In this document: positions 51,856-60,472 of the stretch, one piece after another
How the letters are laid out: each line of letters starts with the position of its first letter
How positions within the stretch are numbered: position 1 is the first letter of the stretch
Assembly (NCBI RefSeq): GCF_902497625.1
Contig: NZ_CABVGX010000016.1
Location: 47,946 to 111,945, forward strand
Length of the DNA stretch: 64,000 nt
Origin: Pseudomonas fluorescens
GTDB lineage: Bacteria; Pseudomonadota; Gammaproteobacteria; Pseudomonadales; Pseudomonadaceae
Reading direction: 5' to 3'
Notes under the pieces: model-generated
Told to the model about the DNA's origin: nothing
Seen by the model: the letters and a program-made list of their open reading frames with translations, nothing else
Databases searched by the model: none
Position numbers and translations under genes: made by a program

Positions 51856-51991
51856 CTTGTAGCAGCTGCCGAAGGCTGCGTCCGGCAGCGCAGCAGTCGT
51901 AAAACCAGACGATGCGGTGTTTCAGGAAGTCCGCGTGTTCAGGGTTTACGACTGCTGCGCAGCCGGACGCAACCTTCGGCAGCTGCTACAG
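51856..51991. repeat. Long inverted REP pair (family A, about 50-bp arms)
   Basis: Arms 51856-51906 and 51943-51991 start CTTGTAGCAGCTGCCGAAGG and continue through GCAGCAGTCGTAAAACC, with few mismatches. It occupies the middle of the 315-bp gap (51691-52005); no gene was seen there. Confidence 0.93.
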
Positions 51992-52005
51992 GGGGGGCGG
52001 GGTGA

Positions 52006-53241
52006 TTAGAGGACGGCTGGCACCGAGCTGGTATGCCAGATCAGCACCCGCGTGACGCGGTTATCTTCGGTTTCCAGAATCTCCAGCCGATAACGTCCGA
52101 TCTTCAGGCATACCGGACTCTCGGGAATCGTTTCCAGCGCCTCGGTGACCAGCCCGTTGAGGGTTTTCGGACCGTCACTCGGGAGGTGCCAGCCGAGGCT
52201 TTTATTCACATCGCGAATCGAGGCAGCACCGTCAATCATCAAACGTCCGTCGGGCTGCGAATGAATGTGCGGGTTGTCCAGGGTGTGCTGGCTTTCAAAC
52301 TCGCCGACGATTTCTTCGAGGATATCCTCCAGCGTGACGATGCCCAGCACTTCGCCGTATTCGTCGACCACCATGCCCAGGCGTCGTTGCTGCTTGTGGA
52401 AGTTAAGCAATTGCAACTGTAGCGGAGTGCTTTCCGGCACGAAGTAAGGATCGTGACACGCGGCGAGGAGGGCTTCGCGCGTCAGGTCGCCACCGGCCAG
52501 CAGATGGCGGATCTGCCGGGTGTTGAGTACCGCTTCGACCTGATTGATGTCGCTGTGGAACACCGGCAGGCGCGTGCGACGGTTGGCGCGCAGCTGTTGA
52601 AGAATTTCCTCGATCGAGTCATCAAGGTTGATCCCGTCCACTTCGCTGCGGGGCACCAGGATGTCATTGACCGTAATGTTGTCCAGAGCATGAATGCCCG
52701 GGAGTGGGTGCGGACGGCTGACGTGGCTGTCGTGGTCGTCGCTGCGGTCCGTCGGCGCTTCGTCCTGGCTTTGCTGCACCACTTTGCTTTTGCGCGCGAA
52801 CGGTCGCGTCAGCAGCTGGCTGATCCCGCTGAGCAGCCAGGCGGCAGGGTAAAGAATTTTCAGCGGGATGCGCAGCAAGGTGTTGCCAAGCGCCAGCACG
52901 GCGTCGGGATAGCGAACGGCAAGAGTGCGTGGCAGGTAGTCGGCGAACACCAGCAGAACCGCTGCTGCGCCCAGGCACGCTGCCCATGGACCGTTCTCGG
53001 CCCAGATGAAAATGGCCAGCAAGGTGCTGATGACCACCATGAGTGCGCGGCACAGTGTGTTGCAGAGAATAAGACTGCTGAGGGGAAAGCTGAGCTTTGC
53101 CAGCGGCTTGTCTTTGGCGCGCGACGCCGTGCGCTGGGCCAGCACATGTTGTTGGGCCGCTTCGATCGCGGTAAACAGGCCCGACCATAAAATCAGCAGG
53201 GCCACCACTGCGAGCATCGGCCCCAAGGGCAAGTCATCCAT
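52006..53241 (-). CDS. CNNM/CorC-type membrane protein with CBS domains
   Basis: A 411-aa protein: a membrane CNNM (DUF21) domain with about four helices (residues about 5-155), a CBS pair (about residues 190-320; NDILVPRSEVDGINL, DEYGEVLGIVTLEDILEEIVG) and a C-terminal CorC/HlyC domain. Relatives export magnesium or cobalt; the exact ion is unknown. It lies 12 bp upstream of the CcsA-like gene on the same strand pattern seen beside ffh in Pseudomonas. Confidence 0.9.
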   Translation of the reverse strand: MDDLPLGPMLAVVALLILWSGLFTAIEAAQQHVLAQRTASRAKDKPLAKLSFPLSSLILCNTLCRALMVVISTLLAIFIWAENGPWAACLGAAAVLLVFADYLPRTLAVRYPDAVLALGNTLLRIPLKILYPAAWLLSGISQLLTRPFARKSKVVQQSQDEAPTDRSDDHDSHVSRPHPLPGIHALDNITVNDILVPRSEVDGINLDDSIEEILQQLRANRRTRLPVFHSDINQVEAVLNTRQIRHLLAGGDLTREALLAACHDPYFVPESTPLQLQLLNFHKQQRRLGMVVDEYGEVLGIVTLEDILEEIVGEFESQHTLDNPHIHSQPDGRLMIDGAASIRDVNKSLGWHLPSDGPKTLNGLVTEALETIPESPVCLKIGRYRLEILETEDNRVTRVLIWHTSSVPAVL

Positions 53242-53253
53242 TAGTGCCGCCCG

Positions 53254-54066
53254 TCAGATGTGCAGAATATATTCACGGACCAGCTTGCTGCCAAAGTACG
53301 CCAGCATCAGCAGGCAGAAACCGGCGAGGGTCCAGCGAATAGCCTTGTGCCCGCGCCAGCCGAGGCGGTTGCGACCCCACAGCAGCACGCTGAAAACAAT
53401 CCAGGCGAGGCATGCCAGCAAGGTTTTGTGCACCAGATGCTGGGCAAACAGGTTTTCGACGAACAGCCATCCGGAAATCAGTGACATCGACAGCAGGGTC
53501 CAGCCAGCCCACAGGAAACCGAACAGCAGGCTTTCCATGGTTTGCAGCGGCGGGAAGTTTTTAATCAGTCCGGACGGGTGCTTGTGCTTGAGTTGATGGT
53601 CCTGAACCAGCAGCAGCAAGGCCTGGAACACCGCGATGGTGAACATGCCATAGGCCAGGATCGACAAAAGGATGTGAGCAAGAATGCCCGGCTCCTCATC
53701 GATGATCTGCACCGTGCCGGCCGGAGCGAACTGCGCTAGCAGGACGGTCGCAGCCCCCAGCGGGAACAGCAACACCAGCAGGTTTTCCACCGGAATCCGT
53801 GAGCAGGCCAGCAGCGTCAGGGCTATCACGGCAGCGGCGATCAGGCTGGCCGCACTGAAGAAGTCCAGGCCCAGGCCGATCGGCGTCAACAAGTGGGTGA
53901 GCAGGCTGGCGCTGTGCGCCAGCACAGCCAGCACGCCAAGCGTTACCAGCAGGCGTTTGTTCGCCTTGGCGCCGGTGGCCAGACGAGAGCCTTGATAGAA
54001 TGTCGCAGCGGCGTATAAGCAGGCGGCGGCGAGGGTGGTGAGCAAACTGGGTGACAAGGGGAGCAT
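53254..54066 (-). CDS. CcsA/YpjD-like cytochrome c biogenesis-type membrane protein
   Basis: The 270-aa protein has about eight membrane segments (for example LLTTLAAACLYAAATFY at the start, LLVLLFPLGAATVLLAQF and LLFGFLWAGWTLLSMSLISGW) and belongs to the HemX/CcsA (YpjD) superfamily; the WAGW and His residues (LVHKTLLACLAW) are the haem-handling elements of that fold. A role in cytochrome c assembly or ion transport is inferred, not proven. The ATG at 54066 gives homologue length. It is divergent from ffh. Confidence 0.88.
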   Translation of the reverse strand: MLPLSPSLLTTLAAACLYAAATFYQGSRLATGAKANKRLLVTLGVLAVLAHSASLLTHLLTPIGLGLDFFSAASLIAAAVIALTLLACSRIPVENLLVLLFPLGAATVLLAQFAPAGTVQIIDEEPGILAHILLSILAYGMFTIAVFQALLLLVQDHQLKHKHPSGLIKNFPPLQTMESLLFGFLWAGWTLLSMSLISGWLFVENLFAQHLVHKTLLACLAWIVFSVLLWGRNRLGWRGHKAIRWTLAGFCLLMLAYFGSKLVREYILHI

Positions 54067-54158
54067 AAATCCTGTTAGGCAAGCCCGAAAGGGGCTGAGT
54101 TTGGCATAGAACCCACACACCACGAAAGTGCGAGGTGTCCGCCAGGCGCAGTCTTCGC

Positions 54159-54164
54159 TATAAT
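54159..54164 (+). promoter_or_regulatory. -10 box of the ffh promoter
   Basis: TATAAT is exact consensus, 97 bp before ffh, in the gap with the CcsA-like gene. The -35 (near 54136, TGTCCG) is weak. Confidence 0.55.
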
Positions 54165-54261
54165 CCGCGACCTGCCCACGCCGCAGGCTCGCCGAGCTCA
54201 TGTTTATCACGGCCCGGGCCGCCATTATCCCGGTCAACACAGGGCCTGAAAGGATCGCGCA

Positions 54262-55638
54262 ATGTTTGAAAACCTAACCGACCGTCTCTCGCAGACGCTG
54301 CGCCATGTCACCGGCAAGGCCAAGCTGACCGAAGACAACATCAAAGACACGCTGCGCGAAGTGCGCATGGCGTTGCTCGAAGCCGACGTCGCCTTGCCGG
54401 TGGTGAAAGACTTCGTCAATTCGGTCAAGGAGCGCGCTGTCGGCACGGAAGTGTCGCGCAGCCTGACGCCGGGTCAGGCGTTCGTAAAAATCGTCCAGGC
54501 CGAACTCGAAAGCCTGATGGGTGCGGCCAACGAAGATTTGAACCTGAGTGCCGTGCCACCCGCTATCGTCTTGATGGCCGGTCTGCAGGGCGCGGGTAAA
54601 ACCACCACCGCCGGCAAACTTGCGCGCTTCCTTAAAGAGCGCAAGAAGAAGTCGGTCATGGTGGTGTCTGCGGACATCTACCGTCCGGCAGCGATCAAGC
54701 AACTGGAAATGCTGGCCGGGGAAGTCGGCGTCACCTTCTTCCCGTCCGACCTGAGCCAGAAGCCGGTCGAGATCGCGCAGGCTGCTATTAAAGAAGCAAA
54801 GCTCAAATTTATTGATGTGGTCATCGTCGATACCGCCGGTCGTCTGCACATCGACGAAGAGATGATGGGTGAGATCAAGGCGTTGCACGCCGCGATCAAC
54901 CCGGTCGAAACCCTGTTCGTGGTCGACGCCATGACTGGCCAGGATGCCGCGAACACAGCCAAAGCCTTCGGTGATGCATTACCGCTGACCGGTGTGATCC
55001 TGACCAAGGTCGACGGCGACGCCCGAGGCGGTGCCGCGCTGTCGGTTCGCGCCATCACCGGCAAGCCGATCAAGTTCATCGGCATGGGCGAGAAGAGCGA
55101 CGCGCTCGAACCGTTTCACCCTGAGCGTATCGCTTCGCGCATCCTCGGTATGGGCGACGTGCTCAGCCTGATCGAGCAGGCCGAACAGACCCTCGACAAG
55201 GACAAGGCCGACAAGCTGGCCAAGAAGCTGAAGAAGGGCAAGGGCTTCGACCTCGAAGACTTCCGCGATCAGCTGCAACAGATGAAGAACATGGGCGGCC
55301 TCGGCGGCCTCATGGACAAGCTGCCAAACATCGGCGGTGTAAACCTGGCGCAGATGGGCAACGCCCAGGGTGCGGCAGAGAAGCAGTTCAAGCAGATGGA
55401 AGCCATCATCAATTCAATGACCCCGGCCGAGCGCCGCGACCCTGAGCTGATCAGCGGTTCGCGCAAGCGCCGGATCGCCATGGGTTCCGGTACTCAGGTG
55501 CAAGACATCGGTCGCTTGATCAAGCAACACAAGCAGATGCAGAAGATGATGAAGAAATTCTCCGCGAAAGGCGGAATGGCCAAGATGATGCGCGGCATGG
55601 GCGGTATGTTGCCCGGCGGCGGCATGCCGAAAATGTAA
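54262..55638 (+). CDS. ffh: Signal recognition particle protein Ffh
   Basis: Binds signal sequences on ribosomes and targets membrane proteins to SecYEG. The 458-aa chain has the N domain, the GTPase G domain with GLQGAGKTTT (about residue 104) and DTAGRL, and the methionine-rich M domain ending KMMRGMGGMLPGGGMPKM. Length matches bacterial Ffh. It starts the ffh-rps region; 250 bp separate it from rpsP. Confidence 0.97.
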   Translation: MFENLTDRLSQTLRHVTGKAKLTEDNIKDTLREVRMALLEADVALPVVKDFVNSVKERAVGTEVSRSLTPGQAFVKIVQAELESLMGAANEDLNLSAVPPAIVLMAGLQGAGKTTTAGKLARFLKERKKKSVMVVSADIYRPAAIKQLEMLAGEVGVTFFPSDLSQKPVEIAQAAIKEAKLKFIDVVIVDTAGRLHIDEEMMGEIKALHAAINPVETLFVVDAMTGQDAANTAKAFGDALPLTGVILTKVDGDARGGAALSVRAITGKPIKFIGMGEKSDALEPFHPERIASRILGMGDVLSLIEQAEQTLDKDKADKLAKKLKKGKGFDLEDFRDQLQQMKNMGGLGGLMDKLPNIGGVNLAQMGNAQGAAEKQFKQMEAIINSMTPAERRDPELISGSRKRRIAMGSGTQVQDIGRLIKQHKQMQKMMKKFSAKGGMAKMMRGMGGMLPGGGMPKM

Positions 55639-55787
55639 AGAATTCGAGCCTGGGCTTGCCCTGGCTCCGCCCCACAGGGATGTGGGATCTCCAGTAAACC
55701 CGCCATTGGCGGGAGCTGACTCGCCGTTTTCAACGACGGCTCTATAGCAAATCTTGATGGCGACTGAAAGGCCGCCGGAAAAAGTCA

Positions 55788-55816
55788 TTTGCAAAAGTCC
55801 GGATATTCCTTAGAAT
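55788..55816 (+). promoter_or_regulatory. Promoter of the rpsP-rimM-trmD-rplS operon
   Basis: TTTGCA (55788-55793) and TAGAAT (55811-55816) are separated by 17 bp and lie about 70 bp before rpsP. G+C-rich sequence follows the -10, as in ribosomal promoters. Confidence 0.6.
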
Positions 55817-55888
55817 ATGCGGCCTTTCGGGCACCTATGCCCGCTGTGCCTTTAGATTTGCAGCACCGACTACAGGAACGATGTTCAC

Positions 55889-56140
55889 ATGCTAACAATC
55901 CGTCTTGCCCTTGGCGGCTCCAAAAAGCGCCCGTTTTACCACTTGACCGTAACCGACAGCCGCAACCCGCGCGACGGTTCGCACAAGGAACAGGTTGGTT
56001 TCTTCAACCCTGTTGCTCGTGGTCAGGAAGTTCGTCTGTCCGTGAACCAAGAGCGCGTAGCCTACTGGCTGAGCGTTGGTGCACAGCCTTCTGAGCGTGT
56101 TGCCCAGTTGCTGAAGGACTCGGCTAAGGCTGCGGCCTGA
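55889..56140 (+). CDS. rpsP: Ribosomal protein S16
   Basis: An 83-aa protein with the S16 opening [19 protein letters not shown] and [17 protein letters not shown], matching the family in length. It is the first gene of the conserved rpsP-rimM-trmD-rplS operon; rimM starts 5 bp after its stop. Confidence 0.97.
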   Translation: MLTIRLALGGSKKRPFYHLTVTDSRNPRDGSHKEQVGFFNPVARGQEVRLSVNQERVAYWLSVGAQPSERVAQLLKDSAKAAA

Positions 56141-56145
56141 GCAAT

Positions 56146-56682
56146 ATGAACGCGACGCCAGCGGTTGCTGATGATTTGATCGTTATCGGCAAGATTTATT
56201 CTGTTCATGGCGTTCGCGGCGAAGTGAAGGTGTATTCCTTTACTGATCCGACTGAAAACCTGTTGCAGTACAAAACCTGGACGCTCAAGCGCGAAGGCAA
56301 TGTCAAACAGGTCGAGCTGGTCAGTGGACGCGGGAACGACAAGTTCCTGGTCGCAAAGCTCAAGGGTCTTGATGATCGTGAAGAAGCGCGTCTTCTGGCC
56401 GGTTATGAGATCTGCGTGCCGCGCAACCTGTTCCCTGAATTGACCGACGGCGAGTACTACTGGTACCAGCTGGAAGGTCTGAAGGTTATTGATCAACTCG
56501 GGCAATTGCTCGGGAAAATCGATCATCTTCTGGAAACCGGCGCCAATGATGTAATGGTGGTCAAGCCTTGCGCTGGCAGCCTGGATGATCGCGAACGCCT
56601 GTTGCCCTATACCGAGCAATGCGTGTTGGCCGTCGACCTTGCCGCAGGCGAGATGAAGGTGGAATGGGATGCGGACTTCTAA
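56146..56682 (+). CDS. rimM: Ribosome maturation factor RimM
   Basis: Needed for 30S head assembly, binding S19. The 178-aa protein has the N-terminal RimM domain ([21 protein letters not shown]) and a C-terminal PRC-barrel domain (about residues 97-178). Length fits. It sits between rpsP and trmD with 2 bp to the trmD start. Confidence 0.95.
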   Translation: MNATPAVADDLIVIGKIYSVHGVRGEVKVYSFTDPTENLLQYKTWTLKREGNVKQVELVSGRGNDKFLVAKLKGLDDREEARLLAGYEICVPRNLFPELTDGEYYWYQLEGLKVIDQLGQLLGKIDHLLETGANDVMVVKPCAGSLDDRERLLPYTEQCVLAVDLAAGEMKVEWDADF

Positions 56683-56684
56683 GC

Positions 56685-57437
56685 GTGGCTAACTTGCGCG
56701 TAGAAGTGATCAGTTTGTTTCCCGAGATGTTCTCCGCCATCAGCGAGTACGGCATCACCAGTCGTGCGGTGAAACAGGGGCTGTTGCAGCTGACCTGTTG
56801 GAATCCGCGAGACTACACGACGGATCGACATCACACTGTGGACGATCGCCCATTTGGCGGTGGCCCGGGCATGGTGATGAAGATCAAACCCCTGGAAGAT
56901 GCTCTGGTTCACGCCAAGGCAGCAGCCGGGGAGGCGGCGAAGGTAATTTACCTGTCGCCCCAAGGCCGTCAACTGAATCAGTCGGCGGTACGCGAGTTGG
57001 CGACTCTGGATGCATTGATCCTGATTGCCGGCCGTTATGAAGGCATTGACGAGCGTTTTATTGAGGCTCATGTCGATGAAGAGTGGTCGATTGGCGACTA
57101 TGTACTGTCTGGCGGCGAGCTGCCGGCGATGGTCCTGATCGATGCGGTTACACGACTGCTGCCTGGAGCTTTAGGGCATGCGGACTCCGCCGAGGAAGAT
57201 TCCTTTACGGATGGTTTGCTGGATTGCCCGCACTACACCCGACCGGAGGTGTATGCGGATCAGCGTGTTCCCGACGTATTGCTAAGTGGCAATCACGCGC
57301 ATATCCGGCGTTGGCGTTTACAGCAGTCCCTTGGCAGGACCTTTGAACGACGCGCCGATCTTCTGGAAAGCCGCTCGCTTTCTGGAGAAGAGAAGAAGCT
57401 GCTCGAGGAATACATCCGCGAGCGGGACGATAGTTAA
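56685..57437 (+). CDS. trmD: tRNA (guanine-37 N1) methyltransferase TrmD
   Basis: Methylates G37 next to the anticodon. The 250-aa SPOUT (knotted) enzyme has [31 protein letters not shown] and the SAM-binding knot [15 protein letters not shown]. The start is GTG at 56685, right after the rimM stop with coupled translation; the ATG frame at 56619 overlaps rimM and was not used. Confidence 0.95.
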   Translation: MANLRVEVISLFPEMFSAISEYGITSRAVKQGLLQLTCWNPRDYTTDRHHTVDDRPFGGGPGMVMKIKPLEDALVHAKAAAGEAAKVIYLSPQGRQLNQSAVRELATLDALILIAGRYEGIDERFIEAHVDEEWSIGDYVLSGGELPAMVLIDAVTRLLPGALGHADSAEEDSFTDGLLDCPHYTRPEVYADQRVPDVLLSGNHAHIRRWRLQQSLGRTFERRADLLESRSLSGEEKKLLEEYIRERDDS

Positions 57438-57482
57438 CAACGTATCGATGGTAAGTCCGTTGACTTGCCTTAGGAGCACAGC

Positions 57483-57833
57483 ATGACTAACAAAATCATC
57501 CTTGCACTCGAAGCAGAGCAGATGACCAAAGAAATCCCTACCTTTGCCCCGGGCGACACCATTGTCGTTCAGGTGAAAGTGAAGGAAGGCGACCGTTCGC
57601 GTCTGCAAGCGTTCGAAGGTGTTGTTATCGCCAAGCGTAACCGCGGCGTAAACAGTGCTTTCACCGTTCGTAAAATCTCCAACGGTGTTGGCGTAGAGCG
57701 TACTTTCCAGACCTACAGCCCGCAAATCGACAGCATGGCCGTTAAACGTCGCGGTGACGTGCGTAAAGCCAAGCTGTACTACCTGCGTGACCTGTCCGGT
57801 AAAGCAGCTCGCATCAAGGAAAAACTGGCTTAA
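57483..57833 (+). CDS. rplS: Ribosomal protein L19
   Basis: A 116-aa protein with [28 protein letters not shown] and the [24 protein letters not shown] ending typical of L19. It closes the operon and is followed by a rho-independent terminator. Confidence 0.97.
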
Positions 57834-57851
57834 GTCCAGCTTCCGATGCAG

Positions 57852-57879
57852 AAAAAAGCAGCCTAAGGGCTGCTTTTTT
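57852..57879 (+). terminator. Terminator of the rpsP-rplS operon
   Basis: GCAGCC and GGCTGC form a short stem between A-run and TTTTTT, 19 bp after the rplS stop. Confidence 0.9.
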
Positions 57880-57969
57880 GTTGCCTGTTATTTATCCCTC
57901 CCGCCTGCCGAAAGCTGTGATCTTTTGCTCTTGCTTTCATCCGCAGTGCGCCCTTTGCGAGCCTTACCC

Positions 57970-58383
57970 ATGACCACCCGTGAACAGGAAATCAAACGCC
58001 GCACCGAACGCTCGGTGAGCCGCGTGACCAAGGCGGTTTTTCCGTCGACCACCAATCACCACAACACATTGTTCGGCGGCACTGCCCTGGCCTGGATGGA
58101 CGAAGTGTCATTCATCACCGCCACGCGTTTCTGCCGATTGCCGTTGGTGACGGTGTCCACGGATCGCATCGACTTCAATCACGCTATCCCTGCCGGCTCC
58201 ATCGTCGAACTGGTCGGCCGAGTCATTAAAGTGGGCAACACCAGCCTGAAGGTAGAGGTAGAGGTGTTTGTTGAAAGCATGAGTTGTGACGGCCGCGAGA
58301 AAGCCATTCATGGGCAGTTCAGCTTCGTGGCAATCGATGAAGATAAACGCCCGGTACCGGTGCTGGCGGGATTCGCCGCCTGA
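57970..58383 (+). CDS. Acyl-CoA thioesterase (hotdog fold, YciA/BACH-like)
   Basis: The 137-aa protein has the hotdog-fold core NHHNTLFGGTALAWMDEVSFITATRF, with the catalytic Asp in MDE and the N-H-x-N-T-x-F-G-G motif of this group. It hydrolyses acyl-CoA to CoA and fatty acid; chain-length preference is not predictable. It stands alone between the rplS terminator and xerD. Confidence 0.9.
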   Translation: MTTREQEIKRRTERSVSRVTKAVFPSTTNHHNTLFGGTALAWMDEVSFITATRFCRLPLVTVSTDRIDFNHAIPAGSIVELVGRVIKVGNTSLKVEVEVFVESMSCDGREKAIHGQFSFVAIDEDKRPVPVLAGFAA

Positions 58384-58455
58384 TGTGTCCTGGTGGTTCC
58401 GCGAATGATTGGGCTATGAAAGACTTGCTGTCTGACTCCCGCTACCTGAGCCTTT

Positions 58456-59352
58456 ATGCCCGCCATTGATCATCCACTGATAGACCAATTCCTTGATGCC
58501 CTGTGGCTGGAGAAGGGCCTTTCCGACAACACCCGTGATGCCTACCGCAGCGATTTGGCGCTGTTCAACGGCTGGGTGCAGGACCAAGGGCTGGAGCTGG
58601 TCAATGCTGGCCGCGAATTGATCCTCGATCATCTGGCCTGGCGACTGGAGCAAAATTACAAACCTCGTTCCACTGCGCGATTTTTATCCGGCGTGCGTGG
58701 CTTTTATCGCTATCTGCTGCGTGAAAAGCTGATTGCTGTGGACCCGACCTTGCGGGTCGATATGCCGCAATTGGGCAGGCCGCTGCCCAAGTCGTTGTCA
58801 GAAGCCGATGTGGAGGCGCTGTTGAAGGCGCCAGATCTGAGCGAAGCCATCGGTCAGCGTGACCGCGCCATGCTCGAAGTGCTTTATGCCTGTGGATTGC
58901 GGGTTACCGAGCTGATCAGCTTGACGCTCGAGCAGGTGAATCTGCGCCAGGGCGTGCTCCGGGTAATGGGCAAGGGCAGCAAGGAACGGTTGGTACCGAT
59001 GGGCGAAGAGGCGATTGTCTGGGTCGAACGCTATATGCGCGATGCGCGTAGCGAACTGCTGGGCGGACGCCCGAGTGATGTGCTGTTCCCCAGCCTGCGC
59101 GGTGAGCAGATGACCCGGCAGACGTTCTGGCACCGAATCAAGCACCAGGCCAGGGTTGCCGGGATCGGCAAGTCTCTGTCGCCGCACACCCTGCGCCACG
59201 CCTTTGCCACGCACCTGCTCAACCACGGCGCCGATCTGCGCGTGGTGCAAATGCTGCTTGGCCACAGCGACCTGTCGACTACGCAAATCTACACCCACGT
59301 TGCCCGCGCACGTCTGCAGGACCTGCACGCCAAGCATCACCCCAGAGGCTGA
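58456..59352 (+). CDS. xerD: Site-specific tyrosine recombinase XerD
   Basis: With XerC it resolves chromosome dimers at dif. The 298-aa protein has an N-terminal SAM-like domain (about residues 1-90) and a catalytic domain with the Arg in ACGLRVTEL, HTLRHAFATHLL (His-x-x-Arg), the His in LLGHSDLS and the nucleophile Tyr in TTQIYTH. It precedes dsbC as in other Pseudomonas. Confidence 0.96.
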   Translation: MPAIDHPLIDQFLDALWLEKGLSDNTRDAYRSDLALFNGWVQDQGLELVNAGRELILDHLAWRLEQNYKPRSTARFLSGVRGFYRYLLREKLIAVDPTLRVDMPQLGRPLPKSLSEADVEALLKAPDLSEAIGQRDRAMLEVLYACGLRVTELISLTLEQVNLRQGVLRVMGKGSKERLVPMGEEAIVWVERYMRDARSELLGGRPSDVLFPSLRGEQMTRQTFWHRIKHQARVAGIGKSLSPHTLRHAFATHLLNHGADLRVVQMLLGHSDLSTTQIYTHVARARLQDLHAKHHPRG

Positions 59353-59360
59353 ACAAAATC

Positions 59361-59453
59361 CCTGTAGGAGCGAGCCTGCTCGCGATGGCGATTTGGCTGT
59401 CACCGCTGTGTTGGCAGGAATAATGCTATCGCGAGCAGGCTCACTCCTACAGG
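59361..59453. repeat. Inverted REP pair (family B) between xerD and dsbC
   Basis: Arms 59361-59389 (CCTGTAGGAGCGAGCCTGCT...) and 59428-59453 (the inverted partner). This copy has GTAGGAG in place of GTGGGAG. Confidence 0.9.
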
Positions 59454-59607
59454 TTCTTCGACGCTCTGGACATCTCTGGCGACAGCCGCATTCGGCCACG
59501 GGACCCTTATGTGATAGGCTTTGCCGGTTTGCACGGTGGGCGGTTATGACCCGGTGTTTCGGCACGGGCGTTCTGATCGACCCATTTGTCCGTCTTCAGG
59601 AGTTCTC

Positions 59608-60339
59608 ATGCGTCTGACCCAGATTTTCGCCGCCGCAGCCCTTGCGTTGGTCAGCACCTTTGCCGTCGCCGATGACGCGGCCGACAAAGCCATCCGTAAA
59701 AGCCTGGAAAACCTCCAGCTTGAAGTCCCGGTAGAAAGCATCTCCGCCAGCCCGTTGCCCGGCCTCTACGAAGTCAAGCTTCAGGGCAGCCGCGTGCTCT
59801 ACGCCAGCGCCGATGGTCAGTACGTGGTTCAGGGTTACATGTTCCAGCTGAAGGACGGCAAACCCGTCAACCTGACCGAGAAAACCGAGCGCCTCGGTGT
59901 GTCCAAGCTGGTCAACGCCATCCCGCTCGCGGAAACCGTGGTCTACCCGGCCATCGGTGAAACCAAATCGCACATCACCGTCTTTACCGACACCACCTGC
60001 CCGTACTGCCACAAGCTGCACGCCGAAGTGCCCGAGCTGAACAAGCGCGGCATCGAAGTGCGTTATGTGGCGTTCCCGCGCCAAGGCCTTGGCTCGCCGG
60101 GTGACGAACAATTGCAAGCGGTCTGGTGCTCGAAAGACAAGAAAGCCGCGATGGACAAGATGGTCGATGGCACGGAAATCAAAGCCGCCAAATGCGATAA
60201 CCCGGTTGCCAAGCAGTTCGCTCTGGGCCAGTCGATTGGCGTGAACGGCACACCGGCCATCGTTTTGGCTGACGGTCAGGTCATTCCGGGCTACCAGCCT
60301 GCGCCACAAGTCGCCAAACTGGCGCTGGGCGCGAAGTAA
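59608..60339 (+). CDS. dsbC: Thiol:disulfide interchange protein DsbC
   Basis: A periplasmic disulfide isomerase. The 243-aa protein has a signal peptide (MRLTQIFAAAALALVSTFAVA, cleaved near residue 22), the DsbC dimerisation domain (about residues 25-80) and a thioredoxin domain with the CPYC active site (TTCPYCHKLH, about residue 130) and a second pair (VWCSKD, AAKCDN). Start ATG at 59608 with CAGGAG upstream. It is separated from hom by three stem-loops. Confidence 0.95.
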   Translation: MRLTQIFAAAALALVSTFAVADDAADKAIRKSLENLQLEVPVESISASPLPGLYEVKLQGSRVLYASADGQYVVQGYMFQLKDGKPVNLTEKTERLGVSKLVNAIPLAETVVYPAIGETKSHITVFTDTTCPYCHKLHAEVPELNKRGIEVRYVAFPRQGLGSPGDEQLQAVWCSKDKKAAMDKMVDGTEIKAAKCDNPVAKQFALGQSIGVNGTPAIVLADGQVIPGYQPAPQVAKLALGAK

Positions 60340-60371
60340 ATTCGCATCGTCACGGTCAGCCTTTGACGATC

Positions 60372-60459
60372 ATGGTCCGGCGGCAGTATTGCCGGGCCAT
60401 TAATAGAGAGCCGCGAGCTTGCGGCTGTTTTCACGGCCGGCCTTGAGTCGGCCGTTTTA
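60372..60459 (+). promoter_or_regulatory. Three consecutive stem-loops between dsbC and hom
   Basis: Stem 1: ATGGTCCGGC/GCCGGGCCAT (60372-60400, one G-U). Stem 2: GCCGC/GCGGC (60410-60425, followed by TGTTTTC). Stem 3: ACGGCCG/CGGCCGT (60433-60455, followed by TTTTAT). The last lies only about 13 bp before the hom start and resembles a terminator, so attenuation of hom is possible; stem 1 may terminate dsbC. Confidence 0.55.
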
Positions 60460-60472
60460 TGGGGAGTTCACA

